This document shows, one piece after another, positions 12,000 to 20,107 of a DNA stretch of 64,000 nt. The position numbers and the translations under genes are program-made. The notes beneath the pieces are model-generated. The model searched no databases and was not told where the DNA came from. It saw only the letters and a list, made by a program, of their open reading frames with translations. Position 1 is the stretch's first letter. Each line of letters opens with the position of its first letter. The stretch lies in contig JADJGV010000001.1 of NCBI GenBank assembly GCA_016707895.1, positions 421,501-485,500 of the forward strand, written 5' to 3'. Origin of the DNA: Myxococcales bacterium. GTDB lineage: Bacteria; Myxococcota_A; Polyangia; Haliangiales; Haliangiaceae.

Positions 12000-12599
12000 T
12001 CACAGCGGCGGCGGCGGCGGGTTCTCCAGCTCGTGCTGCAGCGCCGCGCGCAGGCCGGGATCCATCAGCTCGCGGTAGATGCGCTCGATCGTCAGGCCGG
12101 CCAGCATCCAGATCGGCCAGATGTAGAACGACGTCATCTCCATGACGTTGCCGGCGTCGGTGTACATCCAGATCGCGTAGCCGGTGATGGCCTTGAGCGC
12201 GAGCCCGGTCCACCACTCGAAGAACATGATGATGAGGCCGTAGATCGGCGCGCGCAGCCACCACGGCCACTTGAACATGCCGCGCCGGAAGCACTGCTCG
12301 ATCGTCAACGACGGCAGCGCATACACCGGGATCATCCACAACGACGACTGCCCGAACAGCACCTTCAGCGGCGTGTGCCACGGCCCGTCCAGGCCCAGCC
12401 GCGGATCGACCGACCACTGGAACTGGAAGAACAGCCGCAGGAGCGGCACCTCGCGGCCGGCGCGCGCGATGCTGTACAGCGCGACCTCGAGCGCGACGCC
12501 GAGCGTCGCGTACAGCATGAACCGGAACAGGATGAACAGGACCTGCAGCGAGCCGTCCCGTGGCTTGTCACCATGCGCGATGTAGCGCGGCTTCCCCAT
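12000..12599 (-). CDS. Multi-pass membrane protein, CmpB/DUF1113-like
   Basis: 199 residues with about four to five hydrophobic segments: LFILFRFMLYATLGVALEVALY, SLWMIPVYALPSL, APIYGLIIMFFEWWTGLAL and IWPIWMLAGLTIERIY. The order RRGxF...APIYG...E.xTG...GYxxWxY recalls the putative ABC-transporter permease family CmpB (PF06541), but the match is by eye and weak. Pro-rich C-terminus. Divergent from the lipoprotein gene at 12673 with a 73-nt gap that holds a box for each. Confidence 0.75.
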   Translation of the reverse strand: MGKPRYIAHGDKPRDGSLQVLFILFRFMLYATLGVALEVALYSIARAGREVPLLRLFFQFQWSVDPRLGLDGPWHTPLKVLFGQSSLWMIPVYALPSLTIEQCFRRGMFKWPWWLRAPIYGLIIMFFEWWTGLALKAITGYAIWMYTDAGNVMEMTSFYIWPIWMLAGLTIERIYRELMDPGLRAALQHELENPPPPPL

Positions 12600-12605
12600 C
12601 GGCCG

Positions 12606-12611
12606 ACGGTA
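12606..12611 (-). promoter_or_regulatory. Candidate -10 box TACCGT
   Basis: Minus-strand GATACCGT, 6 nt before the ATG at 12599. Confidence 0.4.
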
Positions 12612-12660
12612 TCATCGACATTCCGGCCGCGTCCCGGCGCTGCGACGTGCCCTCCCAACC

Positions 12661-12666
12661 TATGCT
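12661..12666 (+). promoter_or_regulatory. Candidate -10 box TATGCT
   Basis: CCTATGCT, 6 nt before the ATG at 12673. Divergent partner of the box at 12606. Confidence 0.4.
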
Positions 12667-12672
12667 CGCACG

Positions 12673-13050
12673 ATGATGATCCGGACGATCGTGATGGTGT
12701 TGATGTGTTCGCTCGCTGCGTGCGGCAAGGCGAAGGAGCAGAGCGGCGGCGGCGGCGGTGGCGGCGGTGGCGGGCCCGCCAAGGTCGTGGCGAGCTGCGA
12801 TCTGCGCGCCGTGCCGATGGCGTCGGTGCCGACCTGCCTCGAGTACGTCGGCAGCGCGTGGACCGCGAAGGAGGTCAAGGCGCGCTGCGGGTTGGAAGGT
12901 CAGGTCTTCCTCGAAGGCGCGTGTCCGACCGACGGCGTGGTCTTCGCGTGTGTCCAGGAGAAGGGCAAGCCGATGGAGGCCGTGAACCGCTACTACGACA
13001 AGAAGGAGAAGGCCGAGCAGACCTGCAAGGCCATCGGCGTCCCGCTCTGA
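12673..13050 (+). CDS. Small lipoprotein with poly-Gly linker
   Basis: 125 residues. Signal peptide with lipobox LAAC (Cys17), then KAKEQS and a run of about ten Gly, then a compact domain of about 85 residues with five Cys (ASCDL, PTCLEY, ARCGL, GACPT, FACVQ) and another in EQTCKAI near the end. Same plan as the lipoprotein at 2352-2933: anchor, Gly tether, Cys-containing globular domain. No clear sequence similarity otherwise. Function unknown. Confidence 0.82.
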   Translation: MMIRTIVMVLMCSLAACGKAKEQSGGGGGGGGGGPAKVVASCDLRAVPMASVPTCLEYVGSAWTAKEVKARCGLEGQVFLEGACPTDGVVFACVQEKGKPMEAVNRYYDKKEKAEQTCKAIGVPL

Positions 13051-13062
13051 TCGCCGGCCGGA

Positions 13063-14373
13063 TCAGCCCTTGCCGAACAGCCGCCGCCAGAAGCTGCGCT
13101 TCTTGGGCGGATCGCCCGCCGGGCCTGTCGCGCGGGGCGACGCCCCGTCGGCGGTCAGCACGCCGACGATCGCGCCGTCCTGGATCGCGAACACCGTCGG
13201 CGACAGCTGCCGCCCGCCCTCGTCGGCGTCGTAGATGCCCTGGGCCACCGCCATGAACCCGGCCAGCGCGGCCGGCGCGGCGACGCCCTGGGTCACCAAG
13301 AGCCGCGACTTCTCCGGCACCGCCGCCGCCAGCAGCTCGCACCCGAGCTCGGCGTGCAGCCGGCGCAGGAACGCCGCGTCGAGGATCTTCTCGGCCGCGA
13401 AGTAGCTGCCGTGGACCACGACGATCTCGGTGCCGCGGACGTCGAGCCGCTCGGTCTCGACCTCGAGCTCGGCCAGCGTGCGCAGGGCCTGGGCCCGCAA
13501 GGTCGGCAACGGCGGCACGTCGGCCTTGTCCTTGCCCAGCATCGCGAAGGTGTTCGGGCGATCGTGGCCGTAGACCATCAGCGGCACGCTGGCGCCGGCG
13601 GCCTCGAGGCCCGGCGCGATCGGCTCGGCGACCAGCGTGGCCGCCGGCTCCCAGCCGGCCGGCTTGAGCGTGAACAAGAGCGGCCCCTCATCGACCGTCG
13701 CGTCCTCGCCGCCGCGCAGCAGCAGCACCGGGCTGTCGATCGCGCCGAAGCGGAAGTACTTCTCGGCCTTGCCGACGACGTTGGCGCGCATGTCGTTGCC
13801 GACGGCGAGCTGGAACACGAACGGCACGACGCTGTGCTGCGCGAGGTCGCGCACCCACCGCCCGCCGAACCGCGCCCGCAGCACCTCGCCGGTGGCCGCC
13901 GCCAGCTCGACCAGCGCGGTGTAGTGCCCCAGCTCGTCGTCGTCGAGGGCCGGCGGCCGCGCCATCGCCTCCACCAGCTCGGTCAGCCCCCCCTCGTCTA
14001 CCGCCAGCCCGCGCTCGGCCATCACCCGCCGGCCCATCGTCGCGAACGCCGCGTCGGCGAGGTCCGCCGGATCCTGCCGCGCCACCGCCGTCAGGTCGCG
14101 CGCCTGCCGCGCGCCCTCGAGCTCGGCGCCGCACGCCGCCGCCGCGGTCTCGAGCAGCGGGTGCACCGCCTCCACGCACGTGTAGCGCACCGTCGCCGTC
14201 GCGTACTCGCCGCTGCGCGGCACCAGCATCCGCGTCAGCGCGAAGATCATCGACAACCCCTGGTCCGCCCCGACCTCCGCCGGCGTCCGATGGTCGGTCT
14301 GCACCAGCAGCGTCGCGCCGCCGTCCGTCGGGCTGGTCGCGACGATGTCGATCTTGTGCAGCGAGCTGAACAT
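13063..14373 (-). CDS. Uncharacterised cytosolic protein
   Basis: 436 residues, no signal peptide or membrane helix. Begins SSLHKIDIVATSPTDGGATLLVQTDHRTPAEV. The middle has mixed alpha/beta sequence, and the C-terminal part contains QLSPTVFAIQDGAIVGVLTADG followed by a basic tail KKRSFWRRLFGKG, perhaps for membrane or nucleic acid contact. The gene is convergent with the lipoprotein at 12673 (12 nt apart). I do not recognise the family; a distant likeness to DUF1444-type proteins in the C-terminal third is only an impression. Confidence 0.75.
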   Translation of the reverse strand: MFSSLHKIDIVATSPTDGGATLLVQTDHRTPAEVGADQGLSMIFALTRMLVPRSGEYATATVRYTCVEAVHPLLETAAAACGAELEGARQARDLTAVARQDPADLADAAFATMGRRVMAERGLAVDEGGLTELVEAMARPPALDDDELGHYTALVELAAATGEVLRARFGGRWVRDLAQHSVVPFVFQLAVGNDMRANVVGKAEKYFRFGAIDSPVLLLRGGEDATVDEGPLLFTLKPAGWEPAATLVAEPIAPGLEAAGASVPLMVYGHDRPNTFAMLGKDKADVPPLPTLRAQALRTLAELEVETERLDVRGTEIVVVHGSYFAAEKILDAAFLRRLHAELGCELLAAAVPEKSRLLVTQGVAAPAALAGFMAVAQGIYDADEGGRQLSPTVFAIQDGAIVGVLTADGASPRATGPAGDPPKKRSFWRRLFGKG

Positions 14374-14439
14374 GCCCCCCGGTTATCGCCCGCCGGCCGC
14401 GGGCGCACCAGCGGGACCAGCGCGCGTCGCTCGCGGTCG

Positions 14440-14910
14440 CTAGCTGTCGTCCGACCGCGCCCCGGCGACCCGGTCGATCGCCTCGATGTCGGCGAGGTCC
14501 TTCGCGCGACCCGACGCCAGCTTGTTGGCGCGCAGCGCGTCGCGGCCGAGGTACACGACTGGCAGGCCGTCGAGCGTGCCCGGCACGCGCGTCCGCCAGG
14601 CCTCGTCGAACTCGACACCCGAGATGCTCGTCAGCAGGTCGATCCGGTTCGGGGGACGCCCGAGCTGGACGATCTGCCCCGCCCGCAGCAGGTCGTCCAC
14701 GGTGAGCCCGAGGTCAGGGAACCCGAAGGCCGCGAGGCAGCCGAGCACGCGCGCGGCGTTGTCGGGTGTCGCGGCGATCAGGAAGTCGATGTCGCCGGTG
14801 AACCGCGGGTGGCCATGGAACGCCACGGCGTGACCGCCCACGACGACGTACTCAACCCCGCGCGAGTTCAACAACTCGACAAACTCGCGCAAGTCCCTGT
14901 GAAGCTTCAC
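14440..14910 (-). CDS. Nucleotidyltransferase-fold protein, probable toxin-antitoxin partner
   Basis: 156 residues, GTG start with AGGAGG 6 nt upstream. Minimal nucleotidyltransferase signature: VVGGHAVAFHGHPRFTGDIDFLI (GG, then DxD), then RIDLLTSISG with a third acidic residue, and GRDALRANKLASGRAKDLADIEAI at the C-terminus. This is the DUF6036/AbiEii-like MNT family, whose members often pair with a small partner. The gene overlaps the 3' end of the 64-codon gene upstream by 59 nt, so the two are translated together. The target (tRNA or a protein) is not known. Confidence 0.85.
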   Translation of the reverse strand: MKLHRDLREFVELLNSRGVEYVVVGGHAVAFHGHPRFTGDIDFLIAATPDNAARVLGCLAAFGFPDLGLTVDDLLRAGQIVQLGRPPNRIDLLTSISGVEFDEAWRTRVPGTLDGLPVVYLGRDALRANKLASGRAKDLADIEAIDRVAGARSDDS

Positions 14911-15046
14911 CGACGGCCTCCTGATGCGCCGCGATCAAATCGAGCAGCACATCGACGCGCTCGTCGGGCGACAGCGACGCATAGTACGCCGCCTCCGCGG
15001 CCTCGGCCTCGTCGAACGAGCGGAAGCGCTTGATCTCGCGCTGCAC
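14852..15046 (-). CDS. Small partner protein of the nucleotidyltransferase
   Basis: 64 residues from the GTG at 15046. It has the pattern RFRSFDEAEAAEAAYYASL, then SPDERVDVLLDLI, then ARVCRVVELARG, which I know from small genes placed directly before nucleotidyltransferase genes. Helical and charged, no signal peptide. The start is fixed by a TACGCT box 6 nt upstream; an alternative GTG lies at 15079. Its 3' end runs 59 nt into the nucleotidyltransferase gene. Likely antitoxin or specificity partner. Confidence 0.7.
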   Translation of the reverse strand: MQREIKRFRSFDEAEAAEAAYYASLSPDERVDVLLDLIAAHQEAVGEASQGLARVCRVVELARG

Positions 15047-15052
15047 CCCAGC

Positions 15053-15058
15053 AGCGTA
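15053..15058 (-). promoter_or_regulatory. Candidate -10 box TACGCT for the nucleotidyltransferase pair
   Basis: Minus-strand GGTACGCT, 6 nt before the GTG at 15046. Confidence 0.4.
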
Positions 15059-15086
15059 CCACGCCGCGCCCGCGCCCACGGCGTCC

Positions 15087-15473
15087 TCAGGCGGCCCCGC
15101 GCCGCGGCAGCGCCCGGCCCACCGCCGCGTGGGCCAGCACCACCGCCGGCTCGCGCTGCAGCAGCACGGCGTACTGCTGCTGGAACCGTTCGCCGTCGTC
15201 CGCCGGCACCAGCAGCCGCGCCACCTCGGCCGCCAGCTCGACCGCCGCGGCGGCCGTGGCCTCGGCGTCGTCGAGCCACTCGTCCATCGCCACGATCACC
15301 TGGGTCAGCGGCCTCAGCCAGGCCAGCGCGGGGTCGCTGGTCAGGCGCTCGAAGAACTGGTGCGCCGTCAGCCGGCCCTCGAGCCGCTCGACCTGGATGC
15401 GCGCGTCGTCGATCAGCGCCTTGTGCAGGTGCAAGACGTGGTGGCGGAGGTGCTCGAGCTCGGCGCGCTGCAT
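15087..15473 (-). CDS. Small helical protein of unknown function
   Basis: 128 residues, nearly all alpha-helical. Pattern: LEHLRHHVLHLHKALIDDAR near the N-terminus, then RLTAHQFFERLTSDPALAWLRPL and QVIVAMDEWLD. This combination (LHLHKALxDxxR ... DPxxAWLRPLxxxIVxxDE) is shared by conserved hypothetical proteins of proteobacteria. No signal peptide. It precedes the nucleotidyltransferase pair by 40 nt on the same strand. A TACCCA box (15480-15485) is 6 nt before the ATG. Confidence 0.75.
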   Translation of the reverse strand: MQRAELEHLRHHVLHLHKALIDDARIQVERLEGRLTAHQFFERLTSDPALAWLRPLTQVIVAMDEWLDDAEATAAAAVELAAEVARLLVPADDGERFQQQYAVLLQREPAVVLAHAAVGRALPRRGAA

Positions 15474-15519
15474 GCCCCGTGGGTATCACCGCTGACGCGC
15501 GACGTGGACCTCGTGCGGA

Positions 15520-16404
15520 TCAGCGCGCGCAGTAGGCGGGGAACGACGCCGGGAGCCCGGCGGCGGCGTAGGGCGACGGCGTCTGACCGAAGGGGTGGTC
15601 GGCGAAGAACTGGGCCACCGCGGGCGCGGCGTCGCGCGGGATCGTGTGGCCGTTGCCGTGGTCGCAGACGGCGGTGTAGTGGCCGGCGGCGGTCAACATC
15701 GAGCGGTAGGTCTCCGACGCCATCCGGAAGTCGGTGCTGAAGGCGTTGTCGCTGGCCCCGCCGTGGAAGATCAGCGCCGCGAACAGGTTGCCGGGATCGA
15801 GCGGCGGCGGCGTGAACTGGGCAGGGATGCCGCCGGAGAAGGTCACCACCGAGGCCACATACGACGAGCGGAACAGCGACATCGCCGTGGTCTGCAAGGC
15901 GCCCGCGCTCATGCCCATGACGTGGATCCGGCGGGTGTCGATCCGCCCCGCCTGCGCCAGGCACCCCACCACCTCGTCGGCCACCAGGAAGTCGTCCTGG
16001 CGCGTGCTCTGGTTGACGATCCACCACTCGAACTGGCCGGCGGCGTCGTCGGAGTACGGCGCGGCGATGAAGGTGCCGCTCGCGATCATGGCGGCCTTGG
16101 TCGCGCCGAGCGCGTAGTCGGCTTCCTCCACCGCGCTCCCGGTCGCGTGCCAGTAGAGGAGCAAGGGACCTGCCGCGCCGCCCTCGGTGAAGGCCAGCTT
16201 GACCTTGCGCGGCGGGACGCCGGCGGGTGCGAAGGTGACGTCGCCGTTCACCAGCGGCGGGCAGACGCCGGTCGGCTGCGGGATGAACGCCGCCGGGGCG
16301 CCGACGTCGGCGTCGACGTCGACGTCGCCGTCGCCGGGCTTGGCGCCGCCGTCGCACGCGGCGAGCGCGGAGATCAGGAGGATGGTCGCAACGTTGGAGC
16401 GCAT
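15520..16404 (-). CDS. Secreted esterase-like alpha/beta hydrolase lipoprotein
   Basis: 294 residues from the ATG at 16404, which is followed by a good signal peptide with lipobox LAAC (Cys17). An Asp-rich linker (DGDVDVDADV) leads to an alpha/beta hydrolase of the PHB-depolymerase/feruloyl-esterase type: nucleophile Ser166 in GMSAGA, Asp219 in GGASDN, and His253 in HGNGHTIP. An ester on a surface polymer or prey-derived material is the likely substrate. Cys residues at about 48, 148, 247 and 292 may form disulfides. The open frame extends to 16458, but that adds sequence before the signal peptide. Single gene. Confidence 0.85.
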   Translation of the reverse strand: MRSNVATILLISALAACDGGAKPGDGDVDVDADVGAPAAFIPQPTGVCPPLVNGDVTFAPAGVPPRKVKLAFTEGGAAGPLLLYWHATGSAVEEADYALGATKAAMIASGTFIAAPYSDDAAGQFEWWIVNQSTRQDDFLVADEVVGCLAQAGRIDTRRIHVMGMSAGALQTTAMSLFRSSYVASVVTFSGGIPAQFTPPPLDPGNLFAALIFHGGASDNAFSTDFRMASETYRSMLTAAGHYTAVCDHGNGHTIPRDAAPAVAQFFADHPFGQTPSPYAAAGLPASFPAYCAR

Positions 16405-16483
16405 GGCGGCGGACTGGACCACCGGCGACCCCGCCGGCCCATGACCGCAGCGGGCCAAACGCGTGACCGCGGTGCCCGGCCCG

Positions 16484-17470
16484 TCAGCGGCTCATCGCGG
16501 ACGGCGGCCGTCCGTGCCAGCGCTTGTAGGCTCGGCTGAACGCGCTGGGCTCCGAGAACCCGAGCGCGATCGCCACCTCCTTGATCGCCGCGCCGCGTCC
16601 CAGCAACAGCGCGGCGTGTTGCCGCCGGACGTCGTCGATCACCACGCGCAGCGACGCGCCCTCGCGCTCGAGGTGCCGGCGCAGCGTGCGTGGGCTGACG
16701 CCGAGCCGGGCCGCGGCGCCGGCGAGCGTCGGCGGCGCGGCGAGGTCCTGCGCGATCACGCGCTGGAGGCGGGCGGTCAGATCGGTGGGCGGCGTCGCGA
16801 GCACGGCCACGCTGGGCTCCAAGGCCGCCGCCGTGATGGGATCGGCGCTGGCCAGCGCGCGCGTCAGCTCGCGGCGCGCGAAGCGCAGCTCGTCGACGCC
16901 GGCGGCGAACCGCGCGGGCACGCCGAAGACCTCCCGGTAGATCGCCGGGACCGGCGCTGGCGCCGGGTGCGCGAACCTGACCGCGCGCAGCGCGAAGCGG
17001 CCACCGGTCGCCGCGCGCGCCCGCAGCACCATCGACGCGAACGCGAACTCGGTCAGGATCGCGCCGCACGGGACCCCCGCGACCGGTCGTCGCCGCAGCG
17101 CCGCGAGCTCGCGGCGCTCGTCGACGTCGAGCGTGACCTGCGTGCGTCGGCTGACCGCGCCGTAGTACCTGACCGCGTGCGCCAGCGCGTCACCGAGCGT
17201 GCCGCTGAGCCACAGCAGGTGGCTGAGCAACCCGAGCGGCTGCGCCACCGCGGCCTGGGCCAGCGTCAGCCCGAACGCGCGGTCGCCGCGGCGCTCGGCC
17301 CGAACCTCGAGCAGCCGATCGACCTCGGCGCCCGCGACGAACGCGTCCGCCGGCGTCGCCCCATCGATCGCCAGCGCCGCGAGCAGCCCCGCGCCATCGG
17401 CCCCGATCTCATCGAGCCGCGCCGCCAGCGGGCGGAGCAACGCCACCGAAATATCGAGCGGCTGAGGCAT
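16484..17470 (-). CDS. AraC-family transcriptional regulator (arabinose-binding-like N-terminus)
   Basis: 328 residues. The N-terminal about 210 residues match the arabinose-binding-like domain of OruR/VirS-type AraC regulators (LLxxxGLDxxxL pattern, GLLSHLLWLSGTLGDALAHAVRYY). The C-terminal about 95 residues carry two helix-turn-helix motifs: PTLAGAAARLGVSPRTLRRHL and IKEVAIALGFSEPSAFSRAYKRW. It lies 79 nt upstream of the esterase gene on the same strand and could control it. No effector is evident. No clear TAnnnT box: the nearest TA element is 10 nt from the start. Confidence 0.92.
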   Translation of the reverse strand: MPQPLDISVALLRPLAARLDEIGADGAGLLAALAIDGATPADAFVAGAEVDRLLEVRAERRGDRAFGLTLAQAAVAQPLGLLSHLLWLSGTLGDALAHAVRYYGAVSRRTQVTLDVDERRELAALRRRPVAGVPCGAILTEFAFASMVLRARAATGGRFALRAVRFAHPAPAPVPAIYREVFGVPARFAAGVDELRFARRELTRALASADPITAAALEPSVAVLATPPTDLTARLQRVIAQDLAAPPTLAGAAARLGVSPRTLRRHLEREGASLRVVIDDVRRQHAALLLGRGAAIKEVAIALGFSEPSAFSRAYKRWHGRPPSAMSR

Positions 17471-17591
17471 CGCGGGACCGCGAGTATCGATCGCGGCCGC
17501 GGGGTGTCAACGCGCTAGCCGCGGCGGCGATGCACGCGCCGCCTGCGGCCACGCGGCCCCTGCGCGCCCGTCGTCCCCGCGGATCCAGTGC

Positions 17592-17597
17592 TACGGT
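17592..17597 (+). promoter_or_regulatory. Candidate -10 box TACGGT
   Basis: GCTACGGT, 6 nt before the ATG at 17604. Confidence 0.4.
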
Positions 17598-17603
17598 CCG
17601 ATC

Positions 17604-18539
17604 ATGCGACGCCTTGCGACGGTTCTGCTGCTGGGCTTGCTCGCGCTCGCGGGCTGCAACAAGAAGAAGGACGCCGGTCCCGGCACGGGCACCGGCAGCG
17701 CCGTCGGGTCCGGGTCCGGATCGGCGCCCGTCGCCGCTGGACCGAAGTGCCCGCCGGGCAACCTGGTCGAGGCCGACGCGTGCACGCCGGTGATCACCGC
17801 CGACAAGATCGCGGCGATCGGTCAGCAACAGACGCGGCTCGACGAGCTGGCGAAGCTGCTCGACCAGGCCGAGGTCGTCGCGGCGCCGCTCGAGCTGCTC
17901 ACGGCGATGCGTCAGCTCGACGAGTGGAAGGTGCTGGCGGCGACCGGGGGCGACAAGCTCAAGGCCGTCGACGAGGTCATCGTGGTCCTCGGTGACGCCG
18001 TCAAGCAGCTGCACACGCTCCAGAAGAGCCTGCAGGATGGCGCCGTCCGGCTCGGCAACCTCGAGGGCGAGCTCGACGCGCTCATGAAGGACACCGGCGC
18101 GGCGAAGCAGCTCGCGGACGTGCGCGCGCAGGTCACCAAGCAGGTGCACGAGGTGGTCGACGGCGTGAGCAAGGAGGTCGTCGCGACGCTGCAGCAGGTG
18201 GTCTTGCCGCTCGAGCAGGAGCTCGAGGACGTCTCCGACATCGTGATCGGCGCGTGCGCCATCGCGAAGATGCAGGGCGGCTCGGACACGCTGAAGGAGA
18301 GCTGCACCAAGGCCAAGGCGCAGTTCACCGCGGCGAACGCGTTCCTCAAGGACTTCAAGGACAAGCCGCAGGCGATGATCACCGAGCTGACGACGCAGCT
18401 CGAGGCGCAGCTCGGCACGCTGATCTCCGAGCAGGAGAAGCAGGCCATCGCCGCCGCGCAGCGAGCCGTGAACGACGCCCTCCGCCTGCCGACGCCGAAC
18501 CCCGCCGCCGGCTCGGGCGCCGGCTCCGCGACGCCCTGA
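17604..18539 (+). CDS. Coiled-coil lipoprotein
   Basis: 311 residues. Lipobox LAGC (Cys15), then a Lys cluster and a Gly/Ser-rich linker (GTGTGSAVGSGSGS). After a Cys-containing segment (KCPPGNLVEADACTP) comes a long, mostly alpha-helical region with heptad-like Leu/Val spacing (residues about 70-285, for example EVIVVLGDAVKQLHTLQKSL). A second Gly/Ala/Ser linker closes the protein. No enzyme motif. Probably a periplasmic structural or partner-binding lipoprotein. Family unknown. Confidence 0.85.
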   Translation: MRRLATVLLLGLLALAGCNKKKDAGPGTGTGSAVGSGSGSAPVAAGPKCPPGNLVEADACTPVITADKIAAIGQQQTRLDELAKLLDQAEVVAAPLELLTAMRQLDEWKVLAATGGDKLKAVDEVIVVLGDAVKQLHTLQKSLQDGAVRLGNLEGELDALMKDTGAAKQLADVRAQVTKQVHEVVDGVSKEVVATLQQVVLPLEQELEDVSDIVIGACAIAKMQGGSDTLKESCTKAKAQFTAANAFLKDFKDKPQAMITELTTQLEAQLGTLISEQEKQAIAAAQRAVNDALRLPTPNPAAGSGAGSATP

Positions 18540-18600
18540 CCCGACCGCCGCGGCCGCCGGCGGTATCCGGCGGCCGGATGCGATCGGCCCCGGTCGCCGG

Positions 18601-18606
18601 TATAGT
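18601..18606 (+). promoter_or_regulatory. Candidate -10 box TATAGT
   Basis: GGTATAGT, 6 nt before the GTG at 18613. Confidence 0.45.
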
Positions 18607-18612
18607 CGCGCC

Positions 18613-18957
18613 GTGATCTGGCGAGCCGGCACGGGATTCCTCATCGACGGCCCCTTCCGCCTGATCGACGCCACCGGGACGATCAGCCGCCGGTTCGAGG
18701 ACAGCGCCACCGAGGATGGCCTCGACGTCGACCTCACCACGTACGTCATCAGGGAGGGCCGCCTGATCGAGGTCACGACGATGGAGCGCATGGGCTGGGA
18801 GACCTTGCCCGCGGAGCGCGAGACGATCGTGCTCGACGGGCTGATGGAAGATCCGAGCGACGAGGCCGCGTGCTTCGTCGCGACCGCGCTCGGCGATCGC
18901 GCCGTGCTCGACGACGAGCAGCGCCTCCGCGATGAGCGCGCCGCGAAGACGCGCTGA
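18613..18957 (+). CDS. Small acidic hypothetical protein
   Basis: 114 residues, GTG start fixed by the upstream TATAGT box. Soluble and acidic, with GFLIDGPFRLIDATGTISRRFED near the start and a Glu/Asp-rich C-terminus. No motif that I recognise. Last gene before the accessory region; the frame ends 42 nt before the rhs fragment. Confidence 0.65.
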   Translation: MIWRAGTGFLIDGPFRLIDATGTISRRFEDSATEDGLDVDLTTYVIREGRLIEVTTMERMGWETLPAERETIVLDGLMEDPSDEAACFVATALGDRAVLDDEQRLRDERAAKTR

Positions 18958-18999
18958 CCGTCTGAAGCCTGAAACCGGGTCACGCTGGGAGCGGGCCGC

Positions 19000-19425
19000 A
19001 CGCCCCCGGGCCGTCCTGCGCCACGTCGAGCATCCGCACCAGCTTGCCGTCCGGATCGTACGTACACCGCAGCCCCTGATACGCCCGCGTGCCTCGCACC
19101 GCGTCCTGCGCCACCAGCCGCCCGCTCGCCGGGTCGTACGCCCACGTCTGCCCGACGCCGTTCCCCAGCGTCGCCGCCACCACCCGCCCGTGCGCGTCCA
19201 GCGCCACGTCCGCGACGATCGGCGTCGCCACCAGCGCCCCATCCGGCGTCGTCACCCGCACCTCCACCATCGCCCCGCCCCGCGCGTACACCGTCTGCCG
19301 CACCGTCCCATCGACCAGCTGCGTCCAGACCTCCCGCCCCAGCGCGTCGGTCCGCGCCGCCGTCGCCAGCACCTCGCTCTCCACCACCTCCGCCCCGCGC
19401 CAGTCCGCGTCCTCGTTGACCTTCC
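19000..19425 (-). pseudogene. Internal fragment of an rhs core
   Basis: About 426 bp nearly identical to part of the rhs core at 25497-25925, and also present in the other copy at about 29875-30300. On the minus strand it reads KVNEDADWRGAEVVESEVL through to TYDPDGKLVRMLDVAQDGP. KVNEDADWRG matches the orphan copy better than the frameshifted copy. It has no start, no toxin tip and no immunity gene. It ends abruptly at 19425, where the repeat array begins, and at about 19000, where similarity stops. It looks like a relic left by recombination. Confidence 0.85.
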
Positions 19426-19815
19426 GCGATCCGATGGGCCGATCCGATGGGCTGCGACTCGGTCGCGGGGCTGGCGGCTGCGATCCCGCGATCCGATGGG
19501 CCCGCGATCCGATGGGCTGCGACTCGGTCGCGGGGCCGGGGCCCGCGATCCGATGGGCTGCGACTCGGTCGCGGGGCTGGCGGCTGCGATCCCGCGATCC
19601 GATGGGCTGCGACTCGGTCGCGGGGCTGGCGGCTGCGATCCCGCGATCCGATGGGGCCTGCGATCCGATGGGCTGCGACTCGGTCGCCGATCCGATGGGC
19701 TGCGACTCGGTCGCGGGGCGCGATCCGATGGGCTGCGACTCGGTCGCGGGGCTGGCGGCTGCGATCCGATGGGCTGCGACTCGGTCGCGGGGTCGCGGGC
19801 GACCGGGCGACTCGG
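19426..19815 (+). repeat. REP-like repeat array
   Basis: Eleven copies of GATCCGATGGG start at 19428, 19441, 19490, 19506, 19547, 19596, 19645, 19662, 19689, 19722 and 19763. Eight continue as CTGCGACTCGGTCGC; those at 19428, 19490 and 19645 break off after GGG. All lie in the same orientation. Several are joined by GGGGCTGGCGGCTGCGATC, so spacing varies from 13 to 49 nt. The unit contains a perfect stem GCGAC-TCG-GTCGC, as expected of a REP-type hairpin. Two diverged copies lie at 21948 and 22010, on the far side of a RAYT transposase. Not a CRISPR: spacing is irregular and the spacers are repetitive. Confidence 0.9.
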
Positions 19816-19851
19816 TCGCGGGCGTCGCCGCCGTCCTGGGCACCGTCGTGG

Positions 19852-19857
19852 TTGACA
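19852..19857 (+). promoter_or_regulatory. Candidate -35 box TTGACA for the toxin-antitoxin pair
   Basis: A perfect TTGACA. Seventeen nt later lies AAGATC (19875-19880), a poor -10. The GTG of the antitoxin gene starts 6 nt beyond that. The strong -35 and weak -10 would suit autorepression, which is inference. Confidence 0.3.
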
Positions 19858-19885
19858 ATGCCGACGCGCCCGACAAGATCATGAC

Positions 19886-20107
19886 GTGCGCGTGGAAGGC
19901 ACCCCCAGCGACCGCCTGCAGGAGGCCCTCGACCTCTTTGACTTCGGCGTCGCGATGATGGCCGCCAGGCTGCGTCGCGAGCACCCCACGGAGTCCCCCG
20001 AGCGGCTCGCCCGGCGTCTCGACGCGTGGCTCACCCGTCAGCCCCACGAGCCGGCAGGCCTGCCGGATGCGCCAGGGGGCCAGGCGACGGCCCCACGCTC
20101 TCGATGA
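19886..20107 (+). CDS. Rv0078B-type antitoxin-like protein
   Basis: 73 residues, GTG start. The pattern LQEALDLFDFGVAMM, then ARLRREHP, then ESPERLARRLDAWLTRQP matches the small helical antitoxins related to Rv0078B that precede AbiEii/MNT toxins. Its stop overlaps the toxin start as ATGA (20104-20107), the classic coupled arrangement. It lies inside the repeat-bounded island. Confidence 0.8.
   Translation: MRVEGTPSDRLQEALDLFDFGVAMMAARLRREHPTESPERLARRLDAWLTRQPHEPAGLPDAPGGQATAPRSR

Noticed and set aside
19426..19815. CRISPR-like array
   Set aside because: Spacing runs from 13 to 49 nt, the spacers are themselves repeated, units break off early, and no cas genes are near. It fits REP elements with a RAYT.
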